This document shows positions 1 to 9,660 of a stretch of DNA of 64,000 nucleotides, piece after piece (the stretch's first letter is position 1; the number at the start of each line of letters is the position of its first letter). The position numbers were made by a program, and so were the translations under genes. Source of the stretch: CAVQFD01 sp963724695 (GTDB lineage: Bacteria > Acidobacteriota > Vicinamibacteria > Vicinamibacterales > CAVVIG01); the NCBI GenBank assembly GCA_963724695.1, contig CAVRVW010000011.1, forward strand, positions 676,069 through 740,068, written 5' to 3'. The notes beneath the pieces are model-generated. The model searched no databases. It was not told where the DNA came from and saw nothing but the letters and a program-made list of their open reading frames with translations.

Positions 1-246
1 GACGGCGGCCCGGCCTCGGTCTCGATCCTTGCGGAGGCCTTTCCGGTCATGACGCGGCAGGGCGTGTCCAAGCACCTGCACGTGCTCGCCGCCGCCGGGG
101 TCATCAGCGGCGATCATCGAGGGCGCGAGCATGTATGGGCGCTCAATCCGGCGCGCCTCGCCGAAGGTCGGCGGTGCCTCAAGGTCATTGTGCGCGGCTG
201 GGACGATGCCCTGTCCCGTTTGAAGCGGCACGTCGAGGAGGGCTGA
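1..246 (+). CDS. ArsR-family HTH regulator, 5' truncated
   Basis: The frame is open from the first base of the window, so the true start lies outside. The visible part reads as the recognition half of an ArsR/SmtB winged helix: DGGPASVSILAEAFPVTRQG leads into the helix VSKHLHVLAAAGVI, then a wing (GRE.VWALNP) and a C-terminal helix with W-DDAL-RL. This layout is typical of ArsR regulators paired with SRPBCC/AHSA1 proteins, for example the pair at 34.6-35.4 kb. It ends 24 nt before a secreted barrel gene on the same strand. The ligand cannot be inferred. Confidence 0.8.
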   Translation, partial: DGGPASVSILAEAFPVMTRQGVSKHLHVLAAAGVISGDHRGREHVWALNPARLAEGRRCLKVIVRGWDDALSRLKRHVEEG

Positions 247-270
247 TTCAAGGCGCTAGGATAAGGGTGC

Positions 271-1551
271 ATGCTTCGCACCGTCGCCGCGTCGTGCGCG
301 CTCGCCTGCGCCCTCATCGGCGCCCTCCCCGGCCCCTCGGCGGCGCAGACGCCGGGCCAGCCGCCGACTGCTACGGAACCCGGCGCTGCATCCGATCCCG
401 CGGACCAGGCTGTCGATGTCTTCGAGCTGCTGCGGACGCTGCGGCGCAAGGAGGGGTCGGCGCCAGAGGAGCCGGTCGAGTGGGACTACCGCAAGCCGAT
501 GCTCGTCATCGCGCCGACGATCGGATCGAAACCGTCCACCGGCGTCACGTTCGGTGTGGCCGCCAACGTCGCCATGTTCCTCGGCGATCCGGCGACCACT
601 CGCATTTCGTCCGGCATGCTTGCGTTGTCGTTCTCGACAAAGAAGCAGACGTCGCTGACAGCAAGGTTCGGCGCCTTCACCCGCGACGATCGGGTGCGCG
701 TCGACGGCGACAACCGCTTCCAGTGGACCTCTCAAGATATCTACGACCTGGGGACCGCGTCGGAGGCCTCGGAGGGCGTCAACGCGAAGTTCACTTACGT
801 CCGCGTCTACGAAACCGGACTCTACACGCTGCGAAGCGGCCTGTACGCGGGGCTCGGCGTGCACCTGAGCGCACACACGGACATCAGGCCGGGCGAGGGC
901 GCTGACGCGGCGTGGGACACCTCACCGTTCCTCGAGTATACGCAGCGCTATGGCTTCGACCCGTATTCCCAGACCTCGGCGGGCGCCAGCCTGAACCTTC
1001 TGGTGGACACGCGCGACAACCACATCAACGCCTCGCGCGGGTGGCTCGCGAGCGTGTCGTATCGGCCCTTCTTCGAGGACCTGCTCGGCGGCGACTCGGC
1101 GTGGCAGGAAGTCGTCTTCGACGTGCGCACGTTCGTACCGGTCAGGAAGGATGCCCGCCAGAAGGTGGCCTTTTGGTTGTACGGCGATCTGGTGGCCCAC
1201 GGCGTGGCCCCTTACTTTGATCTGCCGACCCTGGGCATGGACACCTACGGCCGGTCAGGCCGTGGATACGCCGAGGGTCGATTCCGTGGTGAGCGTCTCG
1301 TCTACGGCGAGATCGAGTACCGGGCGACACTGACGCGGAACGGCCTGCTGGGCATGGTCGCGTTCGCGAACACGACCACGCTCAGCAACCTCGACGACAC
1401 GCAGAAGCTATTCGACTCGTTCGCGTCCGCCGGCGGCATCGGCCTGCGAGTGCTGTTCAACAAGCGGTCGCGCACGAACCTGTGCGTGGACGTCGCCTGG
1501 GGCGGGCAGGGATCGAACGGGTGGTACCTGGGCCTTCAGGAGGCCTTCTGA
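271..1551 (+). CDS. Omp85/BamA-like surface antigen barrel protein
   Basis: A 426-residue protein with a clear Sec signal peptide (hydrophobic to about residue 24, cleavage near SAAQ) and no POTRA repeats long enough to recognise. The C-terminal half carries marks of the Omp85/D15 barrel: a VDTRDN segment, repeated aromatic beta-strands, and a GRGYAEGRFRG motif resembling the VRGF/Y loop motif that contacts the barrel interior in BamA-type proteins. The last residue is Phe, as in many outer-membrane barrels. It may be a stand-alone 16-strand barrel for export or anchoring; the substrate is unknown. The next gene converges on it with only 4 nt between them. Confidence 0.7.
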   Translation: MLRTVAASCALACALIGALPGPSAAQTPGQPPTATEPGAASDPADQAVDVFELLRTLRRKEGSAPEEPVEWDYRKPMLVIAPTIGSKPSTGVTFGVAANVAMFLGDPATTRISSGMLALSFSTKKQTSLTARFGAFTRDDRVRVDGDNRFQWTSQDIYDLGTASEASEGVNAKFTYVRVYETGLYTLRSGLYAGLGVHLSAHTDIRPGEGADAAWDTSPFLEYTQRYGFDPYSQTSAGASLNLLVDTRDNHINASRGWLASVSYRPFFEDLLGGDSAWQEVVFDVRTFVPVRKDARQKVAFWLYGDLVAHGVAPYFDLPTLGMDTYGRSGRGYAEGRFRGERLVYGEIEYRATLTRNGLLGMVAFANTTTLSNLDDTQKLFDSFASAGGIGLRVLFNKRSRTNLCVDVAWGGQGSNGWYLGLQEAF

Positions 1552-1555
1552 GGCG

Positions 1556-2794
1556 TCAGCGTCCGAGCCACTTGTAGATGAGGGACAGCTCGAAGCGGAA
1601 CGGCCTGCCGTCCTCGAGCCCGATGTACTTCGTGCGCCACCAGCTCAGCTCGCCGGCGACGGCGAGCTCGGGCGAGAACCCGTAGAACAGGTTGCCGTAG
1701 AAGTTCGCGTTCTGGTTCCGTGCGAAGAGCTGGGCCACCCCGCCTTCCTCTTCGACGTTGTCGACGCCGTACCCGACATGGACCTGCAGGGTTTCGCTGA
1801 ACCCGTGCTCGACTTCGGCCCAGAAGCCCTGGGCATCCACAGGAATGCCGCTGATCGGGTCGAACGACTGAAAGATGGCGCCCATGTAGTCGGCGACCAG
1901 CTGGCCCGTGTAGTACTCGCCCTGCACTTTTGTCCGCGAGAACAACTGCACGCTGCCGTCGAATCCGAAGGAGTACGAATCGTTGAAGGCCACTTCGCCG
2001 GAGCTGAGCGTCAGGCTGCGCTCCCCGAAGTGTCCCCACACGCCGAGCTCGAACTTCCGCTGCCCTGCGGCGTTGGCCTGGCCCGCGGCGAGCGCGGCGC
2101 GCGCCTGCACGTCCGGCCAGCCGGACTGTGTGGCCACGGCCTCGTCGGAAATCTGAAACGTCTGAATCGGCTGCGCCATGGCGGCCTGCAGCATGACGTG
2201 CGATTCGTCGGCCACGCCGATCGTCGTTTCCACACGGAACTGGGGCCGGAAGAACCCGAGGCTGCCTGGCGTGTAGCTGAGCGGATAGAAGTTCAGTGTG
2301 GTCGGAGTCAGTGGCGAGACGACGTCCTGCGCCTGGCCGAACACGAACCGCACCGGCTCGTACGTGAGGTCGAGATAGACGTTGGCGAAGAGAGGCGAGA
2401 ACGTGTTCTGGTTGCTGAGCGGGTTGGCGCCCCGGAGCGTGAGGTCGACCTTGCCGCCGACCTTCGTGTCGTTGATCGCAGGAAACGTGAACGCGGCCCC
2501 GAAGAGCGAGTTCGCGGGCGAGATGTTGAACTGCTCACGATCCCGCTGCGGCCCCTCGGGCAGGGCAAACACGGACACACCGCCAGGAAGGAGCGCGCCG
2601 GAGTTCATGTTCGCGTTGATCACGAAGATCGCGTAAGGATGAATCCAGCGGTCTGACGCGGGCGTCTGCGCCGCCTGCGTACCGGGCGCTGCTGGCTCGG
2701 CCGGCTGCGCGGTCACGATGGCAGGAGATGAGAGCGCCAGGGACAGCAGCACCAGCAGGCGTACGTACAGCGGAATCGATGTGATCTGAAGCAT
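1556..2794 (-). CDS. outer-membrane porin-like protein
   Basis: I start at the ATG at 2794 because AAGAGGA sits 6 nt upstream and a signal peptide (hydrophobic LVLLSLALSS, cleavage after TAQ) follows at once; upstream in-frame sequence looks non-coding. The 412-residue product is rich in alternating aromatic/polar strands (FVFGQAQDVVSPL, VHVGYGVDN, FYGNLFYGFS) and resembles DcaP-like trimeric porins or the uncharacterised barrel proteins common in Acidobacteriota. It probably forms an outer-membrane channel. No substrate can be named. It is convergent with the Omp85-like gene and shares a roughly 175 bp divergent region with the lipoprotein gene at 2970. Confidence 0.6.
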   Translation of the reverse strand: MLQITSIPLYVRLLVLLSLALSSPAIVTAQPAEPAAPGTQAAQTPASDRWIHPYAIFVINANMNSGALLPGGVSVFALPEGPQRDREQFNISPANSLFGAAFTFPAINDTKVGGKVDLTLRGANPLSNQNTFSPLFANVYLDLTYEPVRFVFGQAQDVVSPLTPTTLNFYPLSYTPGSLGFFRPQFRVETTIGVADESHVMLQAAMAQPIQTFQISDEAVATQSGWPDVQARAALAAGQANAAGQRKFELGVWGHFGERSLTLSSGEVAFNDSYSFGFDGSVQLFSRTKVQGEYYTGQLVADYMGAIFQSFDPISGIPVDAQGFWAEVEHGFSETLQVHVGYGVDNVEEEGGVAQLFARNQNANFYGNLFYGFSPELAVAGELSWWRTKYIGLEDGRPFRFELSLIYKWLGR

Positions 2795-2969
2795 GTTGTC
2801 CTCTTGGGCGGGGGCGTCGAGTTGCGGGGCCCCGGGGGCTGAGTATAGTACGACCCCGACTTCGGCCGAGCTCAGGCGTTCGTCACTCCCCCCGCTCGCG
2901 GCCGCAACGAATGCTAGGATCGAGTGGCGATCCGCGGGCACTCGATGGACGCCCGCACTGGAGAACAAG

Positions 2970-3932
2970 ATGACAGCCCACTTCATGCGTCCGATGATCC
3001 TGGTGCTGGCGGCGGCGCTTGCGGCTGCCTGCGGCTCGCAGAGCTCGGAGACGGATCAGCGCATCGCGGAGCTCGAGCGGCAGCTCGCAGAAACCAAGAG
3101 CCAGATGGCGCAGACGCCTCCGCAGGCCGCGCCCGCGGCGCCGGTCACACCGGCCGCCGCACCTGCGGTCGCACCACCAGCTGCACCGGCAGCGGCGAAG
3201 GCACCAGCGCGAGCCGCAACCACGCCGCCGCGGCCGACCGCTCCACCAGCCAGTCAGAAACCGTCGGCACAGCCAGCGGCGGGACAGCCGGCCGCCAGTC
3301 CGTCAGCGGCGGAAGTTCAACGGCTCGCCGAACAGCAGAAGGCCGTGAACGCCAAACAGGCCGAAGCCAACGCCCAGCTGCAGCAGGAGGTGGAGCGGCT
3401 GAAGCCGCAAGAGTTCACGCTGCCCGCAGGCACCGTCGTCCCGGTTCGCACGACGTCCGAGCTCTCGACTGCCAAGCTCGCCAACGGCTCGGCCTTCGAT
3501 GCGCTCCTCGAGCGGGATCTCACGTCGGGCGGCACAGTGCTCGCCAAGGCGGGCACGCGCGTCACGGGCTTCGTGGTCTCGAGCGATCCTGGCGGGCGCG
3601 TCAAAGGCACCGCGAGCCTGTCGGTCGGCGTCAGGTCCGTGGTCGGCGCCAAGGGCCAGGTGATTGCCCTCACCACTGATTCCTACGCGGTGGATGCGGC
3701 CAGCACCAAGAAGAAGGATGCCGTGCGGACAGGCGTCGCGACCGGCATCGGCGCGATCATCGGCGGAATCGCCGGTGGCGGAAGCGGCGCGGCCATCGGC
3801 GCGGGGGTCGGGGCCGGCGCCGGGGTCGGCGTCAACGCGGCGACCCGCGGCGAGCCCGCCGTCATCCCGGCCGAGGAGCTGATCGAGTTCAAGCTGACCT
3901 CGCCGGTCACCGTCGTCATCACGCCCTCGTAA
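2970..3932 (+). CDS. lipoprotein with coiled coil, Pro/Ala linker and glycine zipper
   Basis: The start at 2970 has GGAG 8 nt upstream and gives a lipoprotein signal ending in the lipobox LAAAC. After the Cys there is a heptad-like segment (IAELERQLAETKSQM), a long Ala/Pro-rich linker (about residues 50-115), a second coiled coil (LAEQQKAVNAKQAEANAQLQ), a beta-rich domain and a glycine zipper near the C terminus (GIGAIIGGIAGGGSG). Glycine zippers of this kind insert into or span membranes. Architecture suggests a periplasm-spanning envelope protein; the function is unknown. About 320 residues. Confidence 0.65.
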   Translation: MTAHFMRPMILVLAAALAAACGSQSSETDQRIAELERQLAETKSQMAQTPPQAAPAAPVTPAAAPAVAPPAAPAAAKAPARAATTPPRPTAPPASQKPSAQPAAGQPAASPSAAEVQRLAEQQKAVNAKQAEANAQLQQEVERLKPQEFTLPAGTVVPVRTTSELSTAKLANGSAFDALLERDLTSGGTVLAKAGTRVTGFVVSSDPGGRVKGTASLSVGVRSVVGAKGQVIALTTDSYAVDAASTKKKDAVRTGVATGIGAIIGGIAGGGSGAAIGAGVGAGAGVGVNAATRGEPAVIPAEELIEFKLTSPVTVVITPS

Positions 3933-3979
3933 GGAGCGGCGACTCGTACGGCGTCCGACCTCGCCGGAGATCGGCGGAC

Positions 3980-5011
3980 TTACCTTCCGCCTGCCTCCGG
4001 CGTCGGCGTCCCTTCGGCGAACTTCTCGGAGGCCCGCGCGCCCTTGAGAATGCCCATCATGCCGTGATTCCCTTCGTGGCAGGCGTACTCGTAGATCTGA
4101 TCGTCGGTCCTCGTCATGAGGATCGCGGCAGTCCAGGGCCGTGTCCACGTCGTCGGGTCGTTGACCGTGAACTCGTAGCGGAGCGTCTCGGGGCCAACCC
4201 GGGTGAAGCGCTCCGTCAGGTGCATGTTTTCGTCGGAGGCCCAGTTCCAGCGGTTGAACTGATTCCACGTCTGGTCGGTGAAATTGGTGGTCTCGACGAC
4301 CAGCGTGTCGCCTTCCCAACGGCCGCGCGAGTCCCCCATCCACGGACGAATGCTGGACGGAAGGTGCGGCCGCCTGTCCAGCGGGATGATTCGCGCGTCG
4401 TGAACCATCTCGTTGAGCACCATCACGTGGTCGCCCGTCTGGACGAGCTGCATGTTCTGGTTGTACCCGCCGGGTGTCATGGGCGGCCCCGAGTTGTAGC
4501 CAATGAGGCACCGCTCGGGTGCGTCACGGTCCTCGGGCCCGTGGGCGGGCCGCCTCAGTCGTTCTCTGTGGACCTGCGCCCGCTTCTGCGCTTCAGCCGT
4601 CAATGCGGGCATGCGCCCGTCGGGCGGATCGATGATGAGCGCGGTCCGCTTGTCCGGGCTGACCGAGTTCCCGGGCTCGTACCAGAACTGGTTGTAACCG
4701 CCGACTGATCCTTGCGGCGGCCGGTTGTCCCCGGCGACGCGGCGACCCTCGGCTTGCCGCACCAGTTGCGCGGCCTCCGCGTCTGTCAGCGTCTCCTTCT
4801 CGGCCAGGTTCTGGGGCCGCTCGAGCGGCGTCAGGGTCGCGAAGTTCCAGGTCCCCTGGAGATCCGGACGGCCGTCAGCCGTCCGTGGCACCTGCGGCGT
4901 TCGCGCACCCGCCGCCTGCGCGCGCTGATCCTGTGCGGCGACCAACGCCGAGGCGCCTACGGCGAGCGCGGCCGCCAGGGCGCCGGTTCGAGCGATCCGC
5001 ATACACTCCAT
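3980..5011 (-). CDS. secreted protein of unknown function (DLQG/GRWEGDTLVVETTNF family)
   Basis: The ATG at 5011 is preceded by AAGGAG at 8 nt and begins a Sec signal peptide (cleavage near LVAAQ). The mature protein opens with TADGRPDLQGTWN and ends with the block WMGDSRGRWEGDTLVVETTN followed by YEYACHEGNHGM. The family is frequent in Acidobacteriota and has no established role. A paralogue with the same ordered motifs lies at 13534-14655. It is directly downstream of, and probably co-transcribed with, the secreted gene ending at 5017: the ribosome site of this gene overlaps that gene's stop region. Confidence 0.7.
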   Translation of the reverse strand: MECMRIARTGALAAALAVGASALVAAQDQRAQAAGARTPQVPRTADGRPDLQGTWNFATLTPLERPQNLAEKETLTDAEAAQLVRQAEGRRVAGDNRPPQGSVGGYNQFWYEPGNSVSPDKRTALIIDPPDGRMPALTAEAQKRAQVHRERLRRPAHGPEDRDAPERCLIGYNSGPPMTPGGYNQNMQLVQTGDHVMVLNEMVHDARIIPLDRRPHLPSSIRPWMGDSRGRWEGDTLVVETTNFTDQTWNQFNRWNWASDENMHLTERFTRVGPETLRYEFTVNDPTTWTRPWTAAILMTRTDDQIYEYACHEGNHGMMGILKGARASEKFAEGTPTPEAGGR

Positions 5012-5016
5012 CAGAG

Positions 5017-5853
5017 TCACTCCTTTGGGACGCTTCCATCGGCCAGAAGCGCGCGCCGCGTGGTTTCGAGCGTGAACGTCAACGTGTCGCGCGGGATGCT
5101 CGTGACGAACGGGCCCACGATCCACCCCAGCCCCATCGGGATGTCGCGCGTCAACGTGATGGATTCGCACTCGATGTAGGTGCCGCCGCCGCGCTCGAGA
5201 AAACGCCAGTACGTGTTCAGGCGCCAGAGGTAGCCGCCATCCCGGCCGACGGGCATCTCCCGCTCGCCGGCCTGCCCGGCATCGTCCACTTCCGCGATGC
5301 GCGTGCTCCGGATGCTGCTGCTCACGCGGTCGGCGCCGTGTCGCTGGAACTGAGCAAGCGATTCGGTGTTGACCGTCACGGCAATGACCTTCTTCATGAA
5401 CATGCGCAGGAAGATGCGGAAGCGATCGCCGTCCTTCTCGAGCACCGACGAACGGACGACCGAGGGCTTGTAGACCTCCGAATGCCGGTCGTAGGCCTGT
5501 AGCAAGGCGACCGCCTGGTCCAGGCGCGCACCGGGGACGAAGACGGCGCCCACCCAGTGATGAACCATGCCGCTCGGGATGTCGATCGGCTTGCCGCCGT
5601 CGGTCGCGCGCAGCCGCTCGATGGCGAACTCGCCTCGCCGGAGTCGATCGTCGACGTCAGGCTGCGTGGCCACGGAGTTGATGCGCAGGAACGGTCCGGA
5701 GGCCGAAACGTCGCCGGCAATCGCGAGCTCCGCGGCGCGTTGATAGCGCTCGAACGCCGCCACCGTCGCGGGCTTGAGCTCGGCGGCCCAGACCGCAGGC
5801 GCGATGCACGCGGCCAGAACCAGGGCACCGGCGACCGGAAAGAGGCGCAGCAT
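5017..5853 (-). CDS. secreted protein of unknown function
   Basis: I prefer the ATG at 5853 (AGGA 7 nt upstream) over the GTG two codons earlier. A signal peptide (LVLAACIAPAVWA) is followed by about 255 residues that look like a START/SRPBCC-type fold: a long N-terminal helix (AAFERYQRAAELAIAG), a GMVHHWVGAVFVPG strand and a terminal helix with LTFTLETTRRALL. The alternation of strands such as GTYIECESITLTRDI supports that reading, but it is an inference. It ends 5 nt before the next gene and forms a two-gene operon with it. Confidence 0.6.
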   Translation of the reverse strand: MLRLFPVAGALVLAACIAPAVWAAELKPATVAAFERYQRAAELAIAGDVSASGPFLRINSVATQPDVDDRLRRGEFAIERLRATDGGKPIDIPSGMVHHWVGAVFVPGARLDQAVALLQAYDRHSEVYKPSVVRSSVLEKDGDRFRIFLRMFMKKVIAVTVNTESLAQFQRHGADRVSSSIRSTRIAEVDDAGQAGEREMPVGRDGGYLWRLNTYWRFLERGGGTYIECESITLTRDIPMGLGWIVGPFVTSIPRDTLTFTLETTRRALLADGSVPKE

Positions 5854-5942
5854 CCCCACATCCTACCGCCAGAAAGGGATATTTCCTTCCGTGATTCGGG
5901 GAGTCGCGCCTGAGCACGGCGGCCATCGTGCCCGCTGCAGGA

Positions 5943-6647
5943 TCAGCGCCGGCCCGTGACCTCGCCTTGCAGGACCACCGCCGTCGCGCCGCTCAGGGCG
6001 GCTCGCAGCGCTGAATCCGATCGAAACCGCTGCCGGCCAATCGCTCTCGCGCGAATCTCGATCGGGATGGTTGCCCCGCCAAAGGGGTCCGGCGTGACGA
6101 CAACTCGGGTGCCAAGGCATCTCCACCGTCCAGCCGTCGAACCGCTGCACGTCGGTCCATCCTGTGCAGAAGGCGAGTGAAATCAGATCGCCGAGGCGCA
6201 CGAACGGGTAGTCGACGTCGAGATCGTCGAGAGGTCATCGCGCTTGCCGCGATCATGGCCGCGCGCGACGCCTCCATCATGGCGAAGAACGACGTCCACT
6301 CGGCGTCCGGTCTGAACCGGTCGTACACCGTGAGCGCGTGCTGCGCGACCAGCGCCGCCGCCCACGGCCGGTCGGCCAGACGCGCGACCCCGCGCGGCCA
6401 CACCGCGTGCCGCACACGGAGCGGCGCGCTGACGAAGTCGACGATGTCCCCGGTTTCGGGATTCACGATGGGCGCCGCGTCCTCCTCGGCCCAGCCGTTG
6501 TCGTGCTCGGCGATCGCGTGCAGGATCACGTCCCGCCGCCGTGACGCGGCAAGGCGAACGCAGTGCTCCATGATCGCCCGCGCAAGATGTGCGTGATCGG
6601 GCTGCGTCACGAGTTGGACGACGTCGCCGATGGAACGGACTATCACG
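5943..6647 (-). pseudogene. DUF3891 family protein, interrupted by two frameshifts
   Basis: The N-terminal part reads VIVRSIGDVVQLVTQPDHAH from a GTG at 6647 (GGAG 4 nt upstream), the usual start of DUF3891. It continues through AEHDNGWAEED to an indel near 6215. A second frame then gives VRLGDLISLAFCTGWTDVQR, the conserved C-terminal core. After another indel near 6110 a third frame supplies DPFGGATIPIEIRARAIGR and a natural stop at 5943. All pieces are in the expected order, so I treat this as one gene with two small indels, probably sequencing errors rather than decay. DUF3891 has no assigned function. Confidence 0.7.
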
Positions 6648-6671
6648 AGGCTCCGATCTCGAGAGCGGGAA

Positions 6672-6737
6672 TCAGGTGAACGGGTTGAAGGTGCGAATCT
6701 CTGGGAAGCGGGCAAAGTCGCGGTCGCCCGTCACCAG
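6672..6737 (-). pseudogene. C-terminal remnant of a VapC (PIN) toxin
   Basis: About 22 codons read ELVTGDRDFARFPEIRTFNP and then stop. This matches the last strand and helix of VapC PIN toxins, where T-DRDF carries the last acidic catalytic residue and F-NP ends the protein. The rest of the toxin (about 110 residues) is absent: this tail abuts the end of the vapB-like gene in another frame. The simplest reading is an internal deletion of the toxin gene. Confidence 0.6.
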
Positions 6738-6940
6738 CTCCGGTCGAACAAATCGACGCCGGGCCGCAGCTCGGCGCGCCAGCCCTCGAGTTCGAGGCGG
6801 AACGACGGCCCCGATGGGGCGTCCGCCGCCCGCTTGAGGTGTTCGTTGACAACCGCCCGGAGCGTGCGCCCCTGGCTCGCCGCCGTCTTCCTCAGCTCGC
6901 GAAGCACCGCATCGTCGATGTCGAGGGTCGTTCTCGCCAC
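6731..6940 (-). CDS. VapB-type ribbon-helix-helix antitoxin, orphan
   Basis: A 69-residue protein starting at a GTG: ARTTLDIDDAVLRELRKTAA gives the beta-strand and first helix of a VapB ribbon-helix-helix fold, followed by GRTLRAVVNEHLKRA. The C-terminal segment (FRLELEGWRAELRPGVDL) resembles the toxin-neutralising tail of VapB, but its last residues (FDRSW) run into the toxin remnant in a different frame. An inverted repeat CTTGA-2-TCAAG lies upstream at 6964-6975. The protein may still bind its operator but has no intact cognate toxin here. Confidence 0.75.
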   Translation of the reverse strand: MARTTLDIDDAVLRELRKTAASQGRTLRAVVNEHLKRAADAPSGPSFRLELEGWRAELRPGVDLFDRSW

Positions 6941-6963
6941 GCACTAAAGTGTGCCGGAAGCAT

Positions 6964-6975
6964 CTTGATGTCAAG
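6964..6975 (-). promoter_or_regulatory. candidate vapB operator and -35
   Basis: Plus strand CTTGATGTCAAG is an inverted repeat (CTTGA, 2 nt, TCAAG). On the minus strand it includes TTGACA, a consensus -35, about 30 nt before the vapB GTG. Toxin-antitoxin operons are usually repressed through such palindromes, so this is a likely VapB site. Confidence 0.4.
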
Positions 6976-7032
6976 CGGCCGGGAAGCAGATATCGTAGGC
7001 TCTTGACCGACGGACATTCAGGAAGGACCGAC

Positions 7033-7498
7033 ATGCCAAGCACACGACGCACGACGAACCGGCGCCTGTTCCTCACGACAGGCCTTGGCGCCGCCGCCCT
7101 GGCGGGGCTCGGACGCAAGGCCGAAGCCGCGGAGCCTACGGCGCTCGAGAAAGCCAACATGCAGCTCGTGAAGGACTTCTGCGCGGCGTGGCCGAGCCAC
7201 GACCTGGACAAGATCCTGTCGTTCTTTGCCGAGAACGGCGCCTATCGCATGACCGAGCGGATGGAGCCGACGAAGGGGCGCGAAGCGCTCACGGCCCGGA
7301 TCAAGACGATCATCAACAACGTGAACGAGTTCGAGATCCTCGACACATGGGCTCGCGGGACCGATGGTGATCGACGAGCGGATCGATCGGTTCTCGAACT
7401 TCACCCTCAAGAGCTGGCGCGGCGTCGGCGTCTTCTTCATCGAGGACGGGAAGATCGTCGAGTGGTACGACTACACGATCGCGTCCGAACGCGCCTGA
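7033..7498 (+). CDS. Tat-exported SnoaL/limonene-epoxide-hydrolase-like protein (one frameshift)
   Basis: AGGAAGGA lies 5 nt before the ATG. The leader has twin arginines (TNRRLFLTTGLGAAALAG), indicating Tat export. The mature part fits the cone-shaped NTF2/SnoaL or LEH fold: LVKDFCAAWPSHDLDKILSF is the first helix, then YRMTERMEPTKGREAL. Near 7355 a one-base indel moves the reading frame; the continuation RFSNFTLKSWRGVGVFFIED and EWYDYTIASERA ends at 7498. Catalytic residues cannot be assigned safely. The two halves together give about 155 residues, the normal family length. Confidence 0.65.
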
Positions 7499-7510
7499 CG
7501 ACGGCGCGGC

Positions 7511-9660
7511 TCAACCGATCTTGAGCCAGGTGCCGCTCAACTTCTGCTGCTCGACGCCGGGCTTCGATCCAGTCGCAGACGCCGCCAGGGAACACGTGCT
7601 TCAGCCGCGCCATCTCGTCGGCCGTGAACGTCACCTTGTAGTCCGACGGGCTGACCGGCTTGAGCTGGCACTTCACGATGTCGCCGGCCACCGACGCGCC
7701 GGCGATCTCGCGCGGGAAGGATCCCGTCGGGTACAGCGCGCCGCAGCGCGTCGAGACGTCGCGCGACTGCGGCTCGGCAATCTTCTGAGGCACGGCGTCG
7801 CGGCTCCAGCACGCATCGGTCAGGTCCGACGGCTTGGCCCGGACAACCTTCACGATCGCGCGGGTCGTTCGACGTGTCTTCCGCGAGCTTCGTCAGCCAC
7901 CGGTCCATCTGCGCGATCGCCTCGCGGTACACCGGGCTGGCCGACGTCCCCCCGCGCTGGTCCTCGACGATCATCACCAGGTTGTCCGCGCGTCCGTTGG
8001 CCTTGACGAGCCGCTCGCGCAGCGCGAACGAGTGATAGCGCAGATGCACGTCGCCGTCCGGCTGGTCGTCGAGGTAGTTCCGGTAGTCGATGATCGGCGT
8101 ACCTGCCAGCCCGCCGCCGCCGCTCGTGTACCGACCCGTGCGGTAGGCGGCGCGAATCGCCAGCGGATCGCCTTCGGAGCGGCGGCCGACCACGTTGCCG
8201 TCGTTGTCGAAGCCGCCGATCCGCTCGTTCAGATCGAGAAACTGGGCCGTCGAGATGCGGCCCGCATTGAGCGCCGCCAGCCCGTACTGCACGCCGACGT
8301 TGTCGAGCGGCCGTCGGGCGAACCCGGTCTTCGGGTCGCGTCCGTACGCGTTGACCGTGTGATCGTAGACGTCGCACCTCGCGCCTTTGGGATTGTCCGT
8401 CGGGTGGTAGCGGAGCGCGACCGGCAGCGCCGGCGGGCAGAACTCCGTGACGTGAATCCGCCCCGCGCTGCCCTTGTCCACATTCCCCATCGTCGCCATC
8501 GTCACGAACCCGGCGACCGCCTGCTTCTGCGCCTCGGTGAACGCCGGCGACGCTGACGAACTGAAGTAGCGGTTGAGGAGGCGCGCGTCGGTGATGACCG
8601 GCACCGTGTCGAACGCCACGTCGGGGAACGTGCGGCACGGGATGATGCCGTCGATGAGCCCGGGGTAGTTGTCCGCCGTCTGCAGCTGCTGATACGAGCC
8701 GCCGGAGCATCCCCAGCCGATCGTGAAGCGCGGCGCTCCGTAGGCCTCGATGAATCGCTCCTTGACCATCATCATGGTTTCGGAGGCCAGCAGATCGTTG
8801 CAGTTGTTGCCGAACACGTTGAGCGACGCCGAGGCAACCGCGTAGCCCTGCCGCAGCATCGCGTCGTCGTCCACGCCGCCGGTATTGGAGCCCTGGCGGT
8901 ACCAGCCGTTGGTGCAGCCGCCGCCGTGCGTGTAGATGAGACGACGGTTCCATCCGGTGGACTTCACCCACGGGTCTGGCGCCGGCTCGGCGCCGGGCTG
9001 GTGCAGCATCGAGATCTGGTAGATCGCGCGGTTGATGGTGCCGGTCTCGATGCGCACGACGTAGGGAACCGTGGCGCCGTCGAGCGTCGTCGTGCGCGCG
9101 AGATCGGCGGGCGCGAGTCAGGCGTCGTCAAGGGCTTGAGGGCGCCGCCGGCGGTCGAGCGGTAGTAGTAGTCGACGCGCGTCTTGATCGAACAGTTCGC
9201 GTCGAGCGCCTTGCCCAGCGTCCCACCCGAAGGCAAGCTTGAAGCTCTCGGTCTCACAGATGAACGGTTGTTCGTGCGGACCGGAAAAGATCGGCCCGGC
9301 CACCGGATGGTTGGTCACGGCAAGGCGTGCGCCGCCGGCCGCGGAGTGGGCGCCAATGCTCACGGTCAGTTCGTTGACGCCGTCCTTCAAGCCGGTCGCG
9401 AGCCCCATCAGCGTGTGCGTCGATTCGTCGCGGCGGAAGGTCGACGCGGCGTCCTGGCCGTTGACGCTGACTCGCACCTGATTCGCGGGAGTCGATGGGG
9501 GCACGGAGATGCGCACGAGCACATCGCCCCCGCTCACCATGTCTGCCCGCGCCGAAACGGGAATGATTCGAATCCCGCCTGCGTCCGGCTGGGCCGACAT
9601 TCTGCTGCCAGACGCCAGGAGCGTGAAGACCAACGCCAGTCCGCCATACACATTCTTCAT
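7511..9660 (-). pseudogene. DUF6351 tannase-like secreted hydrolase, several frameshifts
   Basis: The start at 9660 has GGAGAG 6 nt upstream and a Sec signal peptide. The long uninterrupted part (9057 to about 7850) contains INRAIYQISMLHQPG, SLNVFGNNCND, the nucleophile elbow GWGCSGGSYQQ and NYPGLIDGIIP, all characteristic of DUF6351, a tannase/feruloyl-esterase-like alpha/beta hydrolase family. Indels near 9215, 9110, 7850 and 7560 break the frame, yet conserved sequence resumes each time (TRVDYYYRSTAG; GVCDWIEA then PGVEQQKLSGTW to the stop). Expected full length is about 715 residues. It is probably a periplasmic or secreted esterase of plant or aromatic esters; the exact substrate is unknown. 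Confidence 0.75.

Noticed and set aside
1778..2656. Long plus-strand frame opposite the porin gene
   Set aside because: Arg/Glu/Val-rich shadow of the minus-strand porin, with no start signal or family motif.
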